Positions 24,956 to 37,159 of a stretch of 64,000 bases of DNA are shown in pieces. How positions within the stretch are numbered: the first letter of the stretch is position 1; each line of letters opens with the position of its first letter. Both the position numbers and the translations under genes were made by a program. This DNA comes from Echeneis naucrates. Taxonomy: Eukaryota; Chordata; Actinopteri; Carangiformes; Echeneidae. The notes under the pieces are model-generated. The model was given only the letters and a program-made list of their open reading frames with translations, had not been told where the DNA came from and did not search any database. The DNA lies in assembly GCF_900963305.1 (NCBI RefSeq), contig NC_042514.1, forward strand, positions 9,307,001 to 9,371,000, read 5' to 3'.

Positions 24956-27889
24956 ATGACGGTGCGGCGTGTGGCAGTGGTTGGAGCGGGTAGCTCAGGT
25001 CTGGCCTGCATAAAGATCTGTATTGACGAGGGCCTGGAGCCTGTCTGCTTTGAGAGCAGTGATGACATCGGCGGCCTGTGGAGATTTAAGGTAGAGGCTA
25101 CAGCTATTGTGCTACAATGATCCCCATAAAATATGAAACGTCCTCATTGCTCATTTCTCTTTTTGTTTTTGTGTCTGTGTGTCTGCAGGAGTCACCTGAG
25201 CCAGAGCGATCCAGCATTTATCGGGGGCTGGTAGTCAACACCTCAAAAGAGATGATGTGTTTCAGTGACTTCCCCACGCCGGCTGACTTTCCGAACTACA
25301 TGCACAACTCTCAGCTCCTGCAGTACTTCAGACTCTACGCAGAACACTTCAATTTACTAAAACACATTCACTTCCAGGTCATTTCTGTTTCACCATGCCA
25401 GATATGTTGCTGTCTCCTCAAAACATTCTAGTAACGTGTACTATTGAAGTGTTTTTGTGTTCACTCTCATGATCGTTCAGACCACAGTGAAGAGTGTTAC
25501 ACAAACAGCAGATTTCTCTGAGACCGGTCAGTGGGAGGTAGTGACCATAAACAAGAATGGCGACTGGGTGAGGCACGTCTTTGATGCAGTTCTGGTGTGT
25601 TCAGGTCACTACACCCATCCAGTCTTACCCCTATCAGATTTTCCAGGTCAGTTAACGGTCTTCTCAGAAAGCTTCATTTACTTTTTATCACCATTATTTG
25701 TTGTTCTCCTTTCTTGGTGCACCATCTTTATCTGTCCAGGATACAAGAATTTTTCTGGCAGGTGCTTTCACAGCTGGGAATATAAAGATGCAGATGCCTA
25801 CAGAGGAAAGCGGGTGGTGGTGGTTGGCATTGGTAATTCAGGAGGAGATATTGCTGTGGAAATTAGCAGATCTGCAGAGAAGGTAAAGAGAAAAGGTTCC
25901 CCCCAATGCTTGTCGACAGCATTAACCCGTGTGAGAACGTGTTGCCGACATGTCAGATATATGTATATATATATATATATATATTGACAGGATGTACAGC
26001 ATGTCTTATATATGCACATCAAGTCTTCTTAGATTTAATTTGAAATCTTTACTGTCCCCAAGGGTCAATTTGTTTTCCAGCAGTGGTCGACACAATCAAA
26101 CACAGAGAATAAAAAACTGAATAAGCAACAAAAAACATGCATTAAATACAATACGATGCGCTAAAATTAAAAGTAGTTGACATCATGAATGTAACAGAAC
26201 AACGTACAAGTCATGTTAGACTTCCTATTGATGGCCAACCACCTTCCTGATGACAATAGCTGAAATTCTTATTCTCTCCGGAAGACATTTCTCAGCTCAC
26301 GGAAGGGAGCCTGGGTGGTTGGCAGGATGTCTACTAACGGCCTCCCTCTGGACATGACGGCTATCACCAGGTTCAGCTACCTCCTCACGCTCCTTCTCCC
26401 CAAAGCCCTGATCAACTGGGCAGCGGAGAGAGCACTGAACTACAAATATGACCACAGACTGTACGGCCTGAGGCCCGCACACAGGTGACACAACCTGCCT
26501 CTCTGTGCCGTGATCGCAGGTCACAAACCTTTAAAATCCTTGTTTCAGCATTTGTTTTACTTATTTTAGTATTTTATTTGTCTTTGACTGTGCTATAGAG
26601 TGCAAGCTGCAGCCCAAGAAAATGAAATATACATACTTAGGCTTGTCATCTTATCCCTTTCCCAGGCTTTTGGATCGCAGTCCTCTGATCAACGACGATC
26701 TTCCTGGTCGAGTCCTTCTGGGGGGCTTAGTCATGAAGGCTAACCTGAGAGGGTTTGTGGATTCTGGAGTTGTATTTGAAGATGGGACAGTGGAGGAAAA
26801 CATTGATGCTGTGGTCTTCTGTACTGGATATCGTGGAACATTTCCATTTCTGCCTCCAGCTCTGTCTCAGGGGCCTTACGGAGAGCTGACATTGTACAAG
26901 TACGTACACCAATAGCTTTTCTAATGTAGTTCTGCATTGTGTTTTTATTTTTGCTTACCCACAAATCCTTTGTATGCAAAATAATACATTTTATTGAGAT
27001 CTCCCCTGAAAAAAACCTTCCTGAACAAATGCATGGAATTATTTTTTTTTTTCAGGAGACTCTTTCCTCCTTCTCTGCAACACCCAACCCTGGCCATCGT
27101 GGGACTGTTTCAAACAAAGGGACCAATCATGCCTATAGCAGAGATGCAGGCACGGTGGGCTGTTAAGGTCTTTACAGGTAAAACACTTCATACAGTTTTA
27201 CACACAGTCACTAAAGGAGGGAACGTCATTGGGATGTGTGTACCTTTAAGGTTTGAGCCATCTTCCATGTAAGGAGACAATGCTGGACATCACTGAGTCT
27301 GAGAGGAAAAGAAACATGAAAAGGTATAAAGCATCTGTGCAAAAATGCTATACATGTATTATGTATATATATATATATATATATACTCTCCCCGTCCTTT
27401 TTTTTCTCCTCTCTCTCTCTGTCAGCCATCTCTGCCCACAGCGGGCTGCACTCCAGGTAGATTACATCCCATACCTGGATTTCATGGCCAAGGAGGTCAG
27501 TTCAGATCAGCTTTATATAAAGCACCGTAACCACATTTATAACAAAAGACACAGTCATCTTAGATTTCTATTTACAGGTAGGCGTTCGACCAAACTTCCT
27601 TTTACTACTGCTGCGGGATCCTGTCCTCTGGGTGAAGGTCGTCTTTGGTCCCTGCACTCCATATCAGTATCGTCTCACTGGACCTGGTCAGTGGGCTGGA
27701 GCCCGACATGCTATCCTCACTCAGTGGAAGCGGGTTGCTCAGCCTTTCAAAACCCGAGCAGTACCAGAACCAGAGACTCGAGCATCTGTGCTTTTTAACC
27801 CCTGGCTACTCGCACTTGGAGGAAGCCTAATAATGACTATGCTTTTGTCTCGAAATAAAATCTCCCTGTTGCTTCACAGTGCAGCTTAG
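24956..27889 (+). CDS. Flavin-containing monooxygenase, fmo-B, 10 coding exons
   Basis: Tandem paralogue of fmo-A with the same predicted activity class. Exons: 24956-25090, 25189-25377, 25481-25646, 25740-25882, 26285-26484, 26666-26899, 27056-27177, 27251-27323, 27426-27495 and 27578-27889, giving 547 residues. FAD motif GAGSSG at 10-15, signature [16 protein letters not shown] motif GIGNSG, and FCTGY near 329-333 where fmo-A has FATGY. The C-terminal hydrophobic segment ([18 protein letters not shown]) fits a membrane anchor. By my count 45 of 63 residues in the second coding exon match fmo-A. Intron positions differ from fmo-A at three places (see findings). Exon 8 (27251-27323) was placed by phase and by the [10 protein letters not shown] resemblance, and its acceptor is weak. 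The start follows an acceptor directly (AATAG|ATG), so a 5' UTR exon lies upstream. Confidence 0.93.
25957..25984. repeat. (TA)n microsatellite
   Basis: A TA dinucleotide run in an intron of fmo-B. A second, similar run lies at 27364-27385 in a later intron of the same gene. Confidence 0.9.
26035..26230 (-). repeat. Interspersed repeat fragment in fmo-B intron
   Basis: CTTTACTGTCCCCAAGGGTC followed by AATTTGTTTTCCAGCA resembles the frequent fish repeat end reading TTTATTGTCCCCAAGGGGCA, then AATTTGTTTTGCAGC. The rest is A-rich and diverged. The family was not named from memory. Confidence 0.5.
27364..27385. repeat. (TA)n microsatellite
   Basis: A perfect TA run of about 11 units between fmo-B coding exons 8 and 9, followed by a CT-rich tract that forms the exon 9 acceptor. 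Confidence 0.9.
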
Positions 27890-29077
27890 ACTGTGGATCT
27901 GGGAAGTTTTTCTGAGGCACACCTGCTTCACTGGCTAACCAACAGAACATGGTGTTAAATATATGAATACACCCCTAAAGAGCTACCATAATAATGAGAT
28001 CAATATGCAAAATTATGTAAAATACATGAAATAAGAAAGACTAAGATTAATCTAAGGTGTATTAACAGGAAGAGAGCCTTCCACTTTTGATATGCTGTAC
28101 AAATGATAATCTGGGGTTCTAAAATTGTCTTCTCTTCTGACAGCGTAAACTAATGTAGGAAACATTTCTTAATAGTCTAGTACAGCAGTTTATCCCGCAG
28201 TGAAGGCACTAAAGCGTAAAATGGTCACTTTGCATTGGTTTCACATGTGTCAGAGTGAGCACAATGAAGGTGGGAAATGCATGCAATCTGAAATCTTTTT
28301 AAATGTATTTTAAATGTAACTTGATGAAAAAACACCAAGGAGAACAAGACTTAACTTCAACATAGCCGTACCTCACTGGAGAAAAAGATCTCAGTGGGAT
28401 GAAGTGTTATCAGAGTTCAGTTTGTGAACATGAGTGCCCTGTGTCATCCTGTGCTCAGAAGTTATTTCTCCTGAGTGCATGGGTCAGGACTGCAGAATTA
28501 CTTCTGTATATTTTGATGTTTCTAAAGTAATTGTCTTTTTATTATAATATTGAATCCATTCAGAAATTCAACTGTAAATTAAAGATTTCACAGGATAATT
28601 GCACCTCATATTCTGGTCTAACATGTAGCTCATGATGTTTACATTTCTGCAAATGAATTTTGTTTCTTTATTATGTAAGCTGTTTAAATTTAAACTGACT
28701 GCAACTGGTGACTATTGAGGCCCCTCTTTTTTTCCCCCAAGTCAGCACATCAGACGTTGACCAATCACATAAATGCAATGTAGAATTTAATACAAGTATT
28801 GACATCTGTAATTTCCCTTATACAGTTTTCCAACCAAATATTCATACAGTGGTATAAAAAGAAGTAGAAAAGCTGATCCTGAGACATTTTTAGAAGAAGG
28901 CACTCTAAGCTCAGAGCTGCTGAATAAATATCAAACATCTAAATCTGGCAACCATGACTTCTCTCCAATAATATGAATTATTTGGTCACTGATTCAAGTG
29001 CGTTTATTTATCTCCATTGACAGAAACTGTCACGTGCTCTTGTGGATGACTGTGGGCACCCACATGGCACTGAGCGT
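27890..29077. other. Convergent spacer between fmo-B and ctns
   Basis: The 3' ends of fmo-B (+) and ctns (-) face each other here. A minus-strand AATAAA at 29003-29008 is a candidate poly(A) signal for ctns, about 70 bases past its stop. No further coding exon is certain. An acceptor-like CTTTTTCTCCAG ending near 28376 on the minus strand is discussed in the findings. Confidence 0.45.
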
Positions 29078-32000
29078 TCAGTCGTCCTGTCCTGACAGCG
29101 GTGTGAACTGGATTGACTCACTGTAGAGGCAGTAGTGCTGAATCATGAAGAGGATGTCAAACACCACAGAGAACAAGCCCAGTCCAAACTTTGTGGGATC
29201 ACCAAATATCAGGCCCCACTCATCTGAGAATAGAGACACAAGGAGAATCAGTCAGATATTCAGTGTACGATTTGTACTGAAATTAGTTGCGTGCGTCACC
29301 ACCAGGTCCAGCCAGGAACACAGACGATGAACTAGATGTATATTCATTTTTGCATTTAAAAAAAAAATGAAAAACATGTATCATATATACATTTGAAAAC
29401 TAAATCCTTACAGAACATGTATAAAGACCAACAGTATGAAGGAAAGTAAGTACCGTTGTTGTAAGACTGCAAAATCATCTGAACAATACTGAACACTCCA
29501 CCAGTGAAGTCCAACAACACGTTGCCAATACTCCACCCCTGAGTGCTCTTTCTCCTGTAGTTCATGTAAGCCTGGAAACAGCCAGAGACACGTCCAATGT
29601 AACTGTCAGTGACCATTCCTCCCATGGCAACAAAAAAGTAAAAAACTAAATGTGGCACAATGGAACAGCACTGCAACAGGCTGTCATAGTGAACATTTTT
29701 TAGATTTTACATTAAAAATGACTCAAAGCTGTTTTGAAACCTGTTTATTCTAGTTTAGTCTTAACTTTTTTTTTTGTGGTTGATTGTGTCAGTGAGGTTA
29801 ATCAACTTTCATCAGTAATCAGGTAATTCTGTGTAGTATTTTTTAGTGTATTGCTTTTTCATATTTTGTAAAATACAAGCATAACTCCAACCACAAAAAT
29901 ACTCTCTGAAGTTTTGATGTGTATGTGTGTGTCTTACTTGTGGCACATATTTGACCAGTGTGACTCCTAGTTTAATGTAGGAGAAATAGTAGAGGTAATC
30001 CAGCCAGGTGATCCGTTTTGCCACAGCAACAAACAAGCTGACCAAGGCAAATGTCCAGCCAACCAACAACAAAAGAATGGCCGTCTTGGAGACCTTTTGC
30101 TCCCCCCTCTGAAGGAGAGATGACAGAAAGTTTACACACAGTCCATTATGTCTGCGCACACACAAATTCAAACATGATGAACAAATGACTTATTGCTGTG
30201 AAACGTTCATCTAGTTTCTTTTAATGGAGGTAAGCTCCCAAGCATTTCTTCAGCAGTGCTGTCAAATGCGTCTCTGAACAGCCTGGCAGCAGTGCAGAGA
30301 TATTCCCCCCGAAAGTCATTTAACGGCTGCACACTTCCACATGACGTAAAACTGATGGGTGCTCACCGGTGCCACATAGTGCACACTCACAATACGGTGC
30401 ACGCACACGCGACAAAACGTTGTACATTAAAAGGGGTTTGGGCGGGGGGCGAGTCCAGGGGTGGTCTGAGATGCAGAGGTGTGAGAAGGCCCATTCATAA
30501 ATATTATCTGCAAGTTATACAGAGCTTTATTAAACCACACAACACTTCTTAGTAAAAAGGCAAAAAAATATACAAAAATGCATTTTGAACTGTAACTGTA
30601 GTAGGCTTTTCATATAAACAGGTAAAAACTGCAATGGGAACTCTAACTATTCTATTTTTATACAAAAGTTAAGAAGGAGCAAGAGAATTTCAGCTTTAGC
30701 TTTTCTCAGAGAGTTCTGGGAGAGATAAAAATGGGGCCTACTGGATGTCTCTGCAGAACTGTTGCTTTATCAGGTCTGTACCTGACTCCTGCCATTCAAA
30801 TTGGAATTTAGACATCAACTACTTGCCAATCAAAAAAAAAAAAAAAAAATCAGCTCTCTGCACTTTCTCCGAAGTGGCAACCAAATGCCTCAACAGCTGA
30901 TACGCTGTGGCAGACCAGTTCCTCTTTTAGGGCTGATTAATGCAGAACTGCAAAATCAAGCCCTTGCATGATTCGGTTCCCCAGGAAGGATCGCCCCTTA
31001 ACATGTCTGAACACCGAATCAGGTTTGCTGCATTGTCATGAAAACACCCACCTGCTAAATGATTTTCTTACATTTCATTCCACATTTTCACACCTGCTCT
31101 ATCACAAGCATTTCTTGATTCCACACTCACCTCATAGATAGCAGCCTGGCTGATGTATACCAAACACAGCAGGAGAGCATGGAGACTGAAAAAGACATCA
31201 TTGGCGTTTACAGGATTAATTCCATTCGGGTTCTGCTTCAGAAACTCCTCCTACAGGACAGGGACATAGAGGTGAGATTCAAGCAGTGACTGGGGGGAAT
31301 ATTCATCAGGAAAATTGCATTACTGTCTTTCTATGGGAAACAATGGATTTGTTTACATTTAAAATATTATGAGCTTAAAAATGATGGTTATAGTAAGATG
31401 CCTCTCTCACTTCTTTGCTATTTGCAAAGAAAAAAAAAATCTAACTTGATGTATTCCGATCCATCTCTCACAGTAATGTAAGGCTCGGAAACAGTTCTCA
31501 TTCTGTAGCTGCTTGTGAATGACATCTACAAGTCTGCAGATGAAAGCATTAGCCGTGTGTGAAACCTGAAAGGTTTCTCTAGTACTAAGAATGACTGCTT
31601 GGCTGATCTATAAATTGATGTGTACAGAGTTCCTTTTTGAGACCATTACCTTTATAGATGGCACCCAGAACAGCCCTATATTGAAGACACTGTAAGCGAT
31701 GAAGCCGGTCAGGTTGAGTGCCAAAAAGTCAAAATTGAGACCTACAACACTGAGGACAAACATCTCAGTATTATTTATCCATCAGTTTAGTTTTATTTAG
31801 GTATTTATAGAATGCATTGTTATGGCATTTCATCCCAACAACTCGTTCCCCTTAAGTTTCTGTTAGCTCTCTTTTTATTTTCTGTCATTTTATAATTATT
31901 GAGTGCATGTGTATATTATTATGTTCAAGTATGATGCTATTTAGTTAAAAAAGGTTTTGATATCTGACTGTATAAAGAAAAATACAAGGCCAAAATTGTG

Positions 32001-34327
32001 AGAGAAAAGTACCTTTTCCTCCTCCAGTTTTCCCATACTTGTGGATAGAAAGATACCGACCAGGCCAAAAAGTAAATCCAGCCAATCACCTGACTGATTA
32101 CTGACACAATGTTGCTATGGATGACCATAAAGTGGATCCTAATGGACAAACTAAAGAGGAGAGAGAAGTTAAGTTAAAAGAGAGGTTAAAGTACAAGTTA
32201 ATGAAATAATACTCATATATACATTGAAGGACGAGGACCTATCAGTAAGTTGTAATTACTCCTCCTGTCCACTTTGGCTGTGAAGAAATCCCTTCCTGAG
32301 GCAAAGTTAGAATAAGTGGTGGGGGACAAAGTCCATTGCTGTGTCTGAATTTTCATACTTCCATACTCAAACTTGTTTCAAGTGCATAAGTATGGCAACA
32401 CACAGTGCAGTACCAGAAGGGTATATTGGGGGATATCGATAATCTTTTCAAACTTGTGGACAAGAAGGAGAACATATTATCTGGGCAAATGGCAGCATAA
32501 TTTCTATGATGCATGAAACCAGAGGAACACATGAAAGAATAAAATATTTACCAAAGGAACAAAATTGATTTAAAGGTGTGTCTTTGACAAATCAAGCAAT
32601 TATGTTGTTTAATATTTGTATAATTGTCACACACTGCTGATTCTCATCAGGGAAACACTCGATTCGTTTAACACAGATAGTTGAAGCCTTAAATTAGTTT
32701 CTTCTTTTGAGTCTTACGCTTCTGTACAGTCACACACCTATTGATGTCCGTGTTGTTGCTCAGCAGGAAAGTGGTCACCTGGCCGACATCATGAGCTGTC
32801 ACATTGAAAGTGACTGACTTTTCCTCTGCTGGTAGCAACACCTAAGCAGATACAAGGACATCATGAACTCAAAAGGTTTTGGTAAAATAGGCAGCACTAC
32901 AACATTAGTTCGTTGCAGAACTAATAAAGGTTTGCCTGTATTTTTCACATGGAACTTTTTGACAATACAATATCTGCAATGCATCTCTTCATTTCGTTAA
33001 TTTGGTGTCATGTCTTACCTGCTCTGGCAGTGATAATGTATATGAGTAGTTTGACTTGGAGCTGTATGTGACATTCAACTGAATCACAACTGACTGGTTG
33101 ACAGGAGGTCTAGAGGAAAAGGACAGATATTCAGTCAGAACAACACTGATTGGAATGAAAGTGTGAAACTAATGATAAGCATCGGCGATTTAACTGCAGC
33201 AGAACAATAAAAAAAACTTTAACACAGAGGGGCAGAACGCTAGTGTGGGCTATATCGTCAGAAAATCGATTAATCTGTGACACATAACAGAAATGTTGCC
33301 GATAGATAGAATACCATGTTACTGGATGTCACTTAATTAAATTTGAAAGTTTTAAGCTTGGTGTATTTCATTAGCACTTTGTTGGGATATTAGGGGGAGG
33401 TGGGGCGTGAATATTCCCCCTTTTCCAAAGTGGTGAATGGCTGAATATTTGAAAATCACTGATCCAATCTCTGTAACATTACGTGCACATGACTATTTAG
33501 TTTACATGTTATTTTGCAGTCAAGCCAAACACTCATCTTCCTTACCTTCTTGTGATAAGAATTGCTCTCTAAATAATCTATCTTGTTTTCATGTGAACGG
33601 CACATTTCCCGCTATAATGTCATTTCAACTTCAATGAAAGCTTGCACAGACTCTGTTTGTGCGGTTACCTGGAAGTAAGAGTGACGTTGGCTGTAGAGTA
33701 TTGTTCAAGAGTGACAGACTCTGGAGCAAACAAGTTTACTCTGGAGTCTGCAGGAAAAACAGGAATGACAGTTTAAAAAAAAAAAAAAAAAAAAGTATAC
33801 ATCTAAGATGCACACATCACAAAGTGGTATAGATTGTGTGGATTATACTGGCTGTGCTGGCACACACATCCTTGCACTTTCGATTACATTTCATGGACAT
33901 TCTGCCACTCAGTTCCTGTTGCAATAGTCTTTGAATTGCAATATTTATATGTACAATCCATCTTATTGCATACTGCTGTGAATCCTGACAAACAGAAACG
34001 TCACTGTACAGGAACATGATATAAAGAGTCTATGTATCTATTCATCCATCTTAATGTGACTGGTACTATATTCAGTTTACATCATCATCGCCATCATTGT
34101 CAGTTTTTTAAAGTCAGACTTTTGTAGGAGCTCTCTGTGTAAGTGCTCCATAGTGTCGATGGAGTGAACTCAGTGAAATTAATTTGTATGTAGAGGATTA
34201 AAAAAAAGTAATTGATTCTAAACGAGCATGTCAGGTCAAACAGTGACTCACCACAGACGCCGGTCAGTGTCCACAGGAGGAGCAGCAGAGCAGGCAGTCG
34301 GCTCTCTGGCAGCACCAGACGAGCCAT
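29078..34327 (-). CDS. ctns: Cystinosin, lysosomal cystine/H+ symporter, 10 coding exons
   Basis: PQ-loop transporter that exports cystine from lysosomes. Minus-strand exons: 34252-34327, 33669-33747, 33019-33109, 32738-32841, 32013-32150, 31650-31749, 31131-31250, 29938-30108, 29454-29571 and 29078-29223. All join in phase to give 380 residues (human 367). It has a Leu-rich signal peptide (1-25), a luminal domain with several Asn-X-Ser/Thr sites (NVT, NQS, NYS, NNT), then seven membrane segments. The first PQ motif, FYPQV, is near 153-154, the second, KYVPQ, near 292-293, followed by [17 protein letters not shown], nearly identical to human. The predicted tail, [14 protein letters not shown], lacks the human GYDQL lysosomal signal, and the last exon holds a perfect donor-like GTGAGT, so the 3' end is the least certain part. 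Confidence 0.95.
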
Positions 34328-34733
34328 GTCTGCAAAATTCACACTGCCGACCTGAAGGGCACAAAGCGGACGAAGGAAAGCAGCTATAACAAACAAAGCC
34401 CTCTTAACGTGCTAAAACTAATCAGCAGCTACAGGACTCAGTTTGTGCGACAGTAAAGAGACAAAGTGAACGGAAAATAGAAGACACTCCGTCAAACACT
34501 CCCGTCAGGACAGTGGGAAAGTAGTTCCCAACCAAACGAGCCTGTTACACATTAATCGTGTGACTTAAGGATAACATGATCATGAAACGCACCACAGTTT
34601 TGTGCCTACTTTCGGATGCTTCCTCATCAGCTGGTCACAAGACTCACAAAGCCAAACCTGAATAGAGAGCCGAGGGGGAGGTCTTCTTCGTCTTCTTCTT
34701 TAGCGGCAGTTAGCTTCCCTCTCAACAGCGCGC

Positions 34734-34746
34734 TGCCGCCATCTTG
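34734..34746 (-). promoter_or_regulatory. YY1-type element at ctns promoter
   Basis: CAAGATGGCGGC on the minus strand fits the YY1 consensus AANATGGCGGC, which usually sits just downstream of the start site in TATA-less promoters. It lies about 410 bases upstream of the ctns ATG in sense orientation, in a moderately GC-rich stretch (34600-34760), so a 5' UTR exon followed by an intron is likely. Confidence 0.45.
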
Positions 34747-35332
34747 TGTTCTGGAGTGATACCAGACTGCAGCCAAAGAGCTGCTACATATGTTTTTACT
34801 GCTGTTTATCGAGGTGCAGCACTTTGTTTTCACCACATTATGGCGTAAGTGTGCCAGCATTCAGTCAGTAGAGGTCTGTGCTCACTTCTCTCCATCAGCT
34901 CTTCGTTTAGAATAAATATGCCAAAAGGGCTAAAGACTATTATTAAGAGTTCAGCACTGGTGAGGCTGCAAAGCTCAACAGCCTCAATCACCTTTCTCTA
35001 TAACTCCCCATTCATTTCACCACAAAAGGCTTCTATAGATTCAACAATGTATGAATTGATAGAACTTTCTATCATTACTAATTAGTAATTCAATAAATGA
35101 GTCTGAGTCTGAGTCTATGAGTGTAATTTCCAGGTTTCCACCAATGTTATTGAACAGCAGCCATTTGATGTTTCCTTCTGCAGCTCTCCGGTCTAAGCAG
35201 TAAAATCTAATTCCATAATTCAACAGCATTTTAAGTTCAAAGTCAACAATTTTCATTCAAGATGTTTTATTTTTCTTAGTGATGGAAATAACCAGGTTGT
35301 CAATAGTTTATTTAAAACGCTTCTGGCATTCA

Positions 35333-35338
35333 TTTATT
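35333..35338 (-). promoter_or_regulatory. Candidate poly(A) signal of sft2d2
   Basis: AATAAA on the minus strand about 265 bases past the sft2d2 stop codon. Confidence 0.4.
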
Positions 35339-35450
35339 ACAAGTATTTACATATATTACAAAATGTGCTCACACTCATTAAAAGTGGTTCATTGCTTAAG
35401 CCAAATGAAACAATAAATTGCAGCATCAGCTCAATTAAAGAAGCATAAAC

Positions 35451-35479
<29 letters not shown>
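35451..35479. repeat. Poly-A run (29 A)
   Basis: An uninterrupted A homopolymer within the likely 3' UTR of sft2d2 (U-run on the transcript). Similar but shorter A-runs lie at 30832-30849, 33775-33794 and 56863-56891. Confidence 0.9.
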
Positions 35480-35484
<5 letters not shown>

Positions 35485-35601
35485 GAAGCCACCATGTGCA
35501 AACAAGGGCTGTGTAATACAACGAGTCACAGAATCACTCCATCAGGGCTTTTGCAGAAACTTCACTTCATCCAGCCTGAACCTTCAGCACCCAGACAGGG
35601 C

Positions 35602-37056
35602 TCATTTCAAGCAAACTGACACCATCCTCATTATGGCCTCCCTGCAGATCAATTCAATAGAGTCAGACTTTGAATAACATTTCTGATTTGAAACAATCAT
35701 GGAGCCGATTTGGAGAAAAAGAATCAAAATGACAAACCTCACAAATGGGATGTATGACAAACTGTACCTGGATAAAACGCACAATATGTAGCGGTCAGAT
35801 TTTAATTCCCACTAAATCTGCTATATTTCAGAAAAATCTTTGACTTACCAGGAAAATGACAAGACTTGCAAAATGCAAAATAACAGAGCAAGCCCAAAGT
35901 TCTTCCACTGTAAAATTAAATATGTAAAAGAACACTTCCGTTAAACACTGGACTTGAACAATACTGTATCATTTACTTCATTGTCAAGAAAATAGTCATT
36001 TAAAGTTATTTTGGTAACTGTTTGAAGTAAGCTCACTCACCCAGAAGGCTGCACAGAGTGTCAACACAAGGCAAGTCTATAGGAAAGAATGATATATATA
36101 TATATATATGCCACCTGGGAAATGCATACTCATTGATATTTGTTCATCCTCCTATATTTCTAATTTTATTTAATTATCCAAGTGTCTGTATTTTTTTTTT
36201 TTTTTGTTCTGATTTCCAGGACAGATGGATCCTGCTAACAAAGGCTGTTCATCAGTGTAAAAGGAAAACACATTCCTGTTTGCACTTACAATCATGATGG
36301 TGGTGGCCAACGCTCTGGTTTTTTCACACATTCTTTTCAGCTGCTTCACTGGCCCCATCAGAAACATGGTACTGTTACATAGGGTGGTAGTGAGACAAAA
36401 AATATATATATTATATAATAATATAAAGCCCACACTGATGATGAGTGCTGCACACAGAATACAACACTCTTCTTAAAATAAGAGCATCACAGTTCCAGCT
36501 GTTTTACTGCTGCGGACACTGACCTGCACAGTGCACATATGTTTCCAAAGGTGTAAAAGACTATAAAGAGTATGAGTCCGATCCTTGGCAGGAAGAGGAG
36601 ACAAACTCCCTGCAAGACAGAGAAGAATGACAGCGGATGAAAGCCTGGACAGGTTCGTGCTGCCAAAAGAGGACGAGTCACATCTTTCACATTCCTCAGA
36701 TCTTGAAGAACCTGTAAGTTCACAGCACCTCTCCCCGCACTCTCCTTCCTCCTAGTGTGGAACATGAGGGGTGGATCACAGGGATGAATCAGATACACGT
36801 CCTTACCAAAACTGTGCAGGCGGCCCCCACCACAAAACAAGCGATGAATCCCTTCACACGTGTCCCCCAGCCCAAAGTGGAGGCCTCGTTCACTGTCTGT
36901 GTTCAGACATTCAGTTATCACTTTTGTGTGTCAGTGGAGTTCACAGGCTGAACATTTTTGGTCTGAGGTCAGAGTTTAGCTTGGCTTTACCTCCAGAATC
37001 GTCCTGTCATCTCTGCGCGCTTCTTCTCCGCTCAAAACCGATTTTAACTTATCCAT
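35602..37056 (-). CDS. sft2d2: SFT2 domain-containing protein 2, 8 exons
   Basis: Small four-span membrane protein of the SFT2/Got1 family. Yeast Sft2 acts in fusion of endosome-derived vesicles with the late Golgi. Minus-strand exons: 36991-37056, 36807-36896, 36524-36609, 36290-36371, 36041-36076 (only 36 nt), 35849-35907, 35738-35767 (only 30 nt) and 35602-35641, giving 162 residues (human SFT2D2 160). Diagnostic blocks: MDKLKSVLSG at the start, TRVKGFIACF, FYTFGN, FLMGPVKQLKRM, LALLFCILQ and YSLSYIPF. MDKLK and KGFIACF fit SFT2D2 better than SFT2D1. It lies head-to-tail with ctns, whose promoter begins about 0.8 kb downstream. A CLEAR-type palindrome sits about 105 bases upstream of the ATG. 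Confidence 0.94.
36091..36109. repeat. (TA)n microsatellite
   Basis: A short TA run just upstream of the 36-nt exon of sft2d2, on the acceptor side of the intron. Confidence 0.85.
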
Positions 37057-37159
37057 GGCTGAAGCTCGTTAAACACGAAACGACTCGGAGACAAACGCGA
37101 TCGTTTCCTGGAGCGACAGAGAGAAATGACAGCTCTCCTCAAGCTTGATGGGGATCCGT

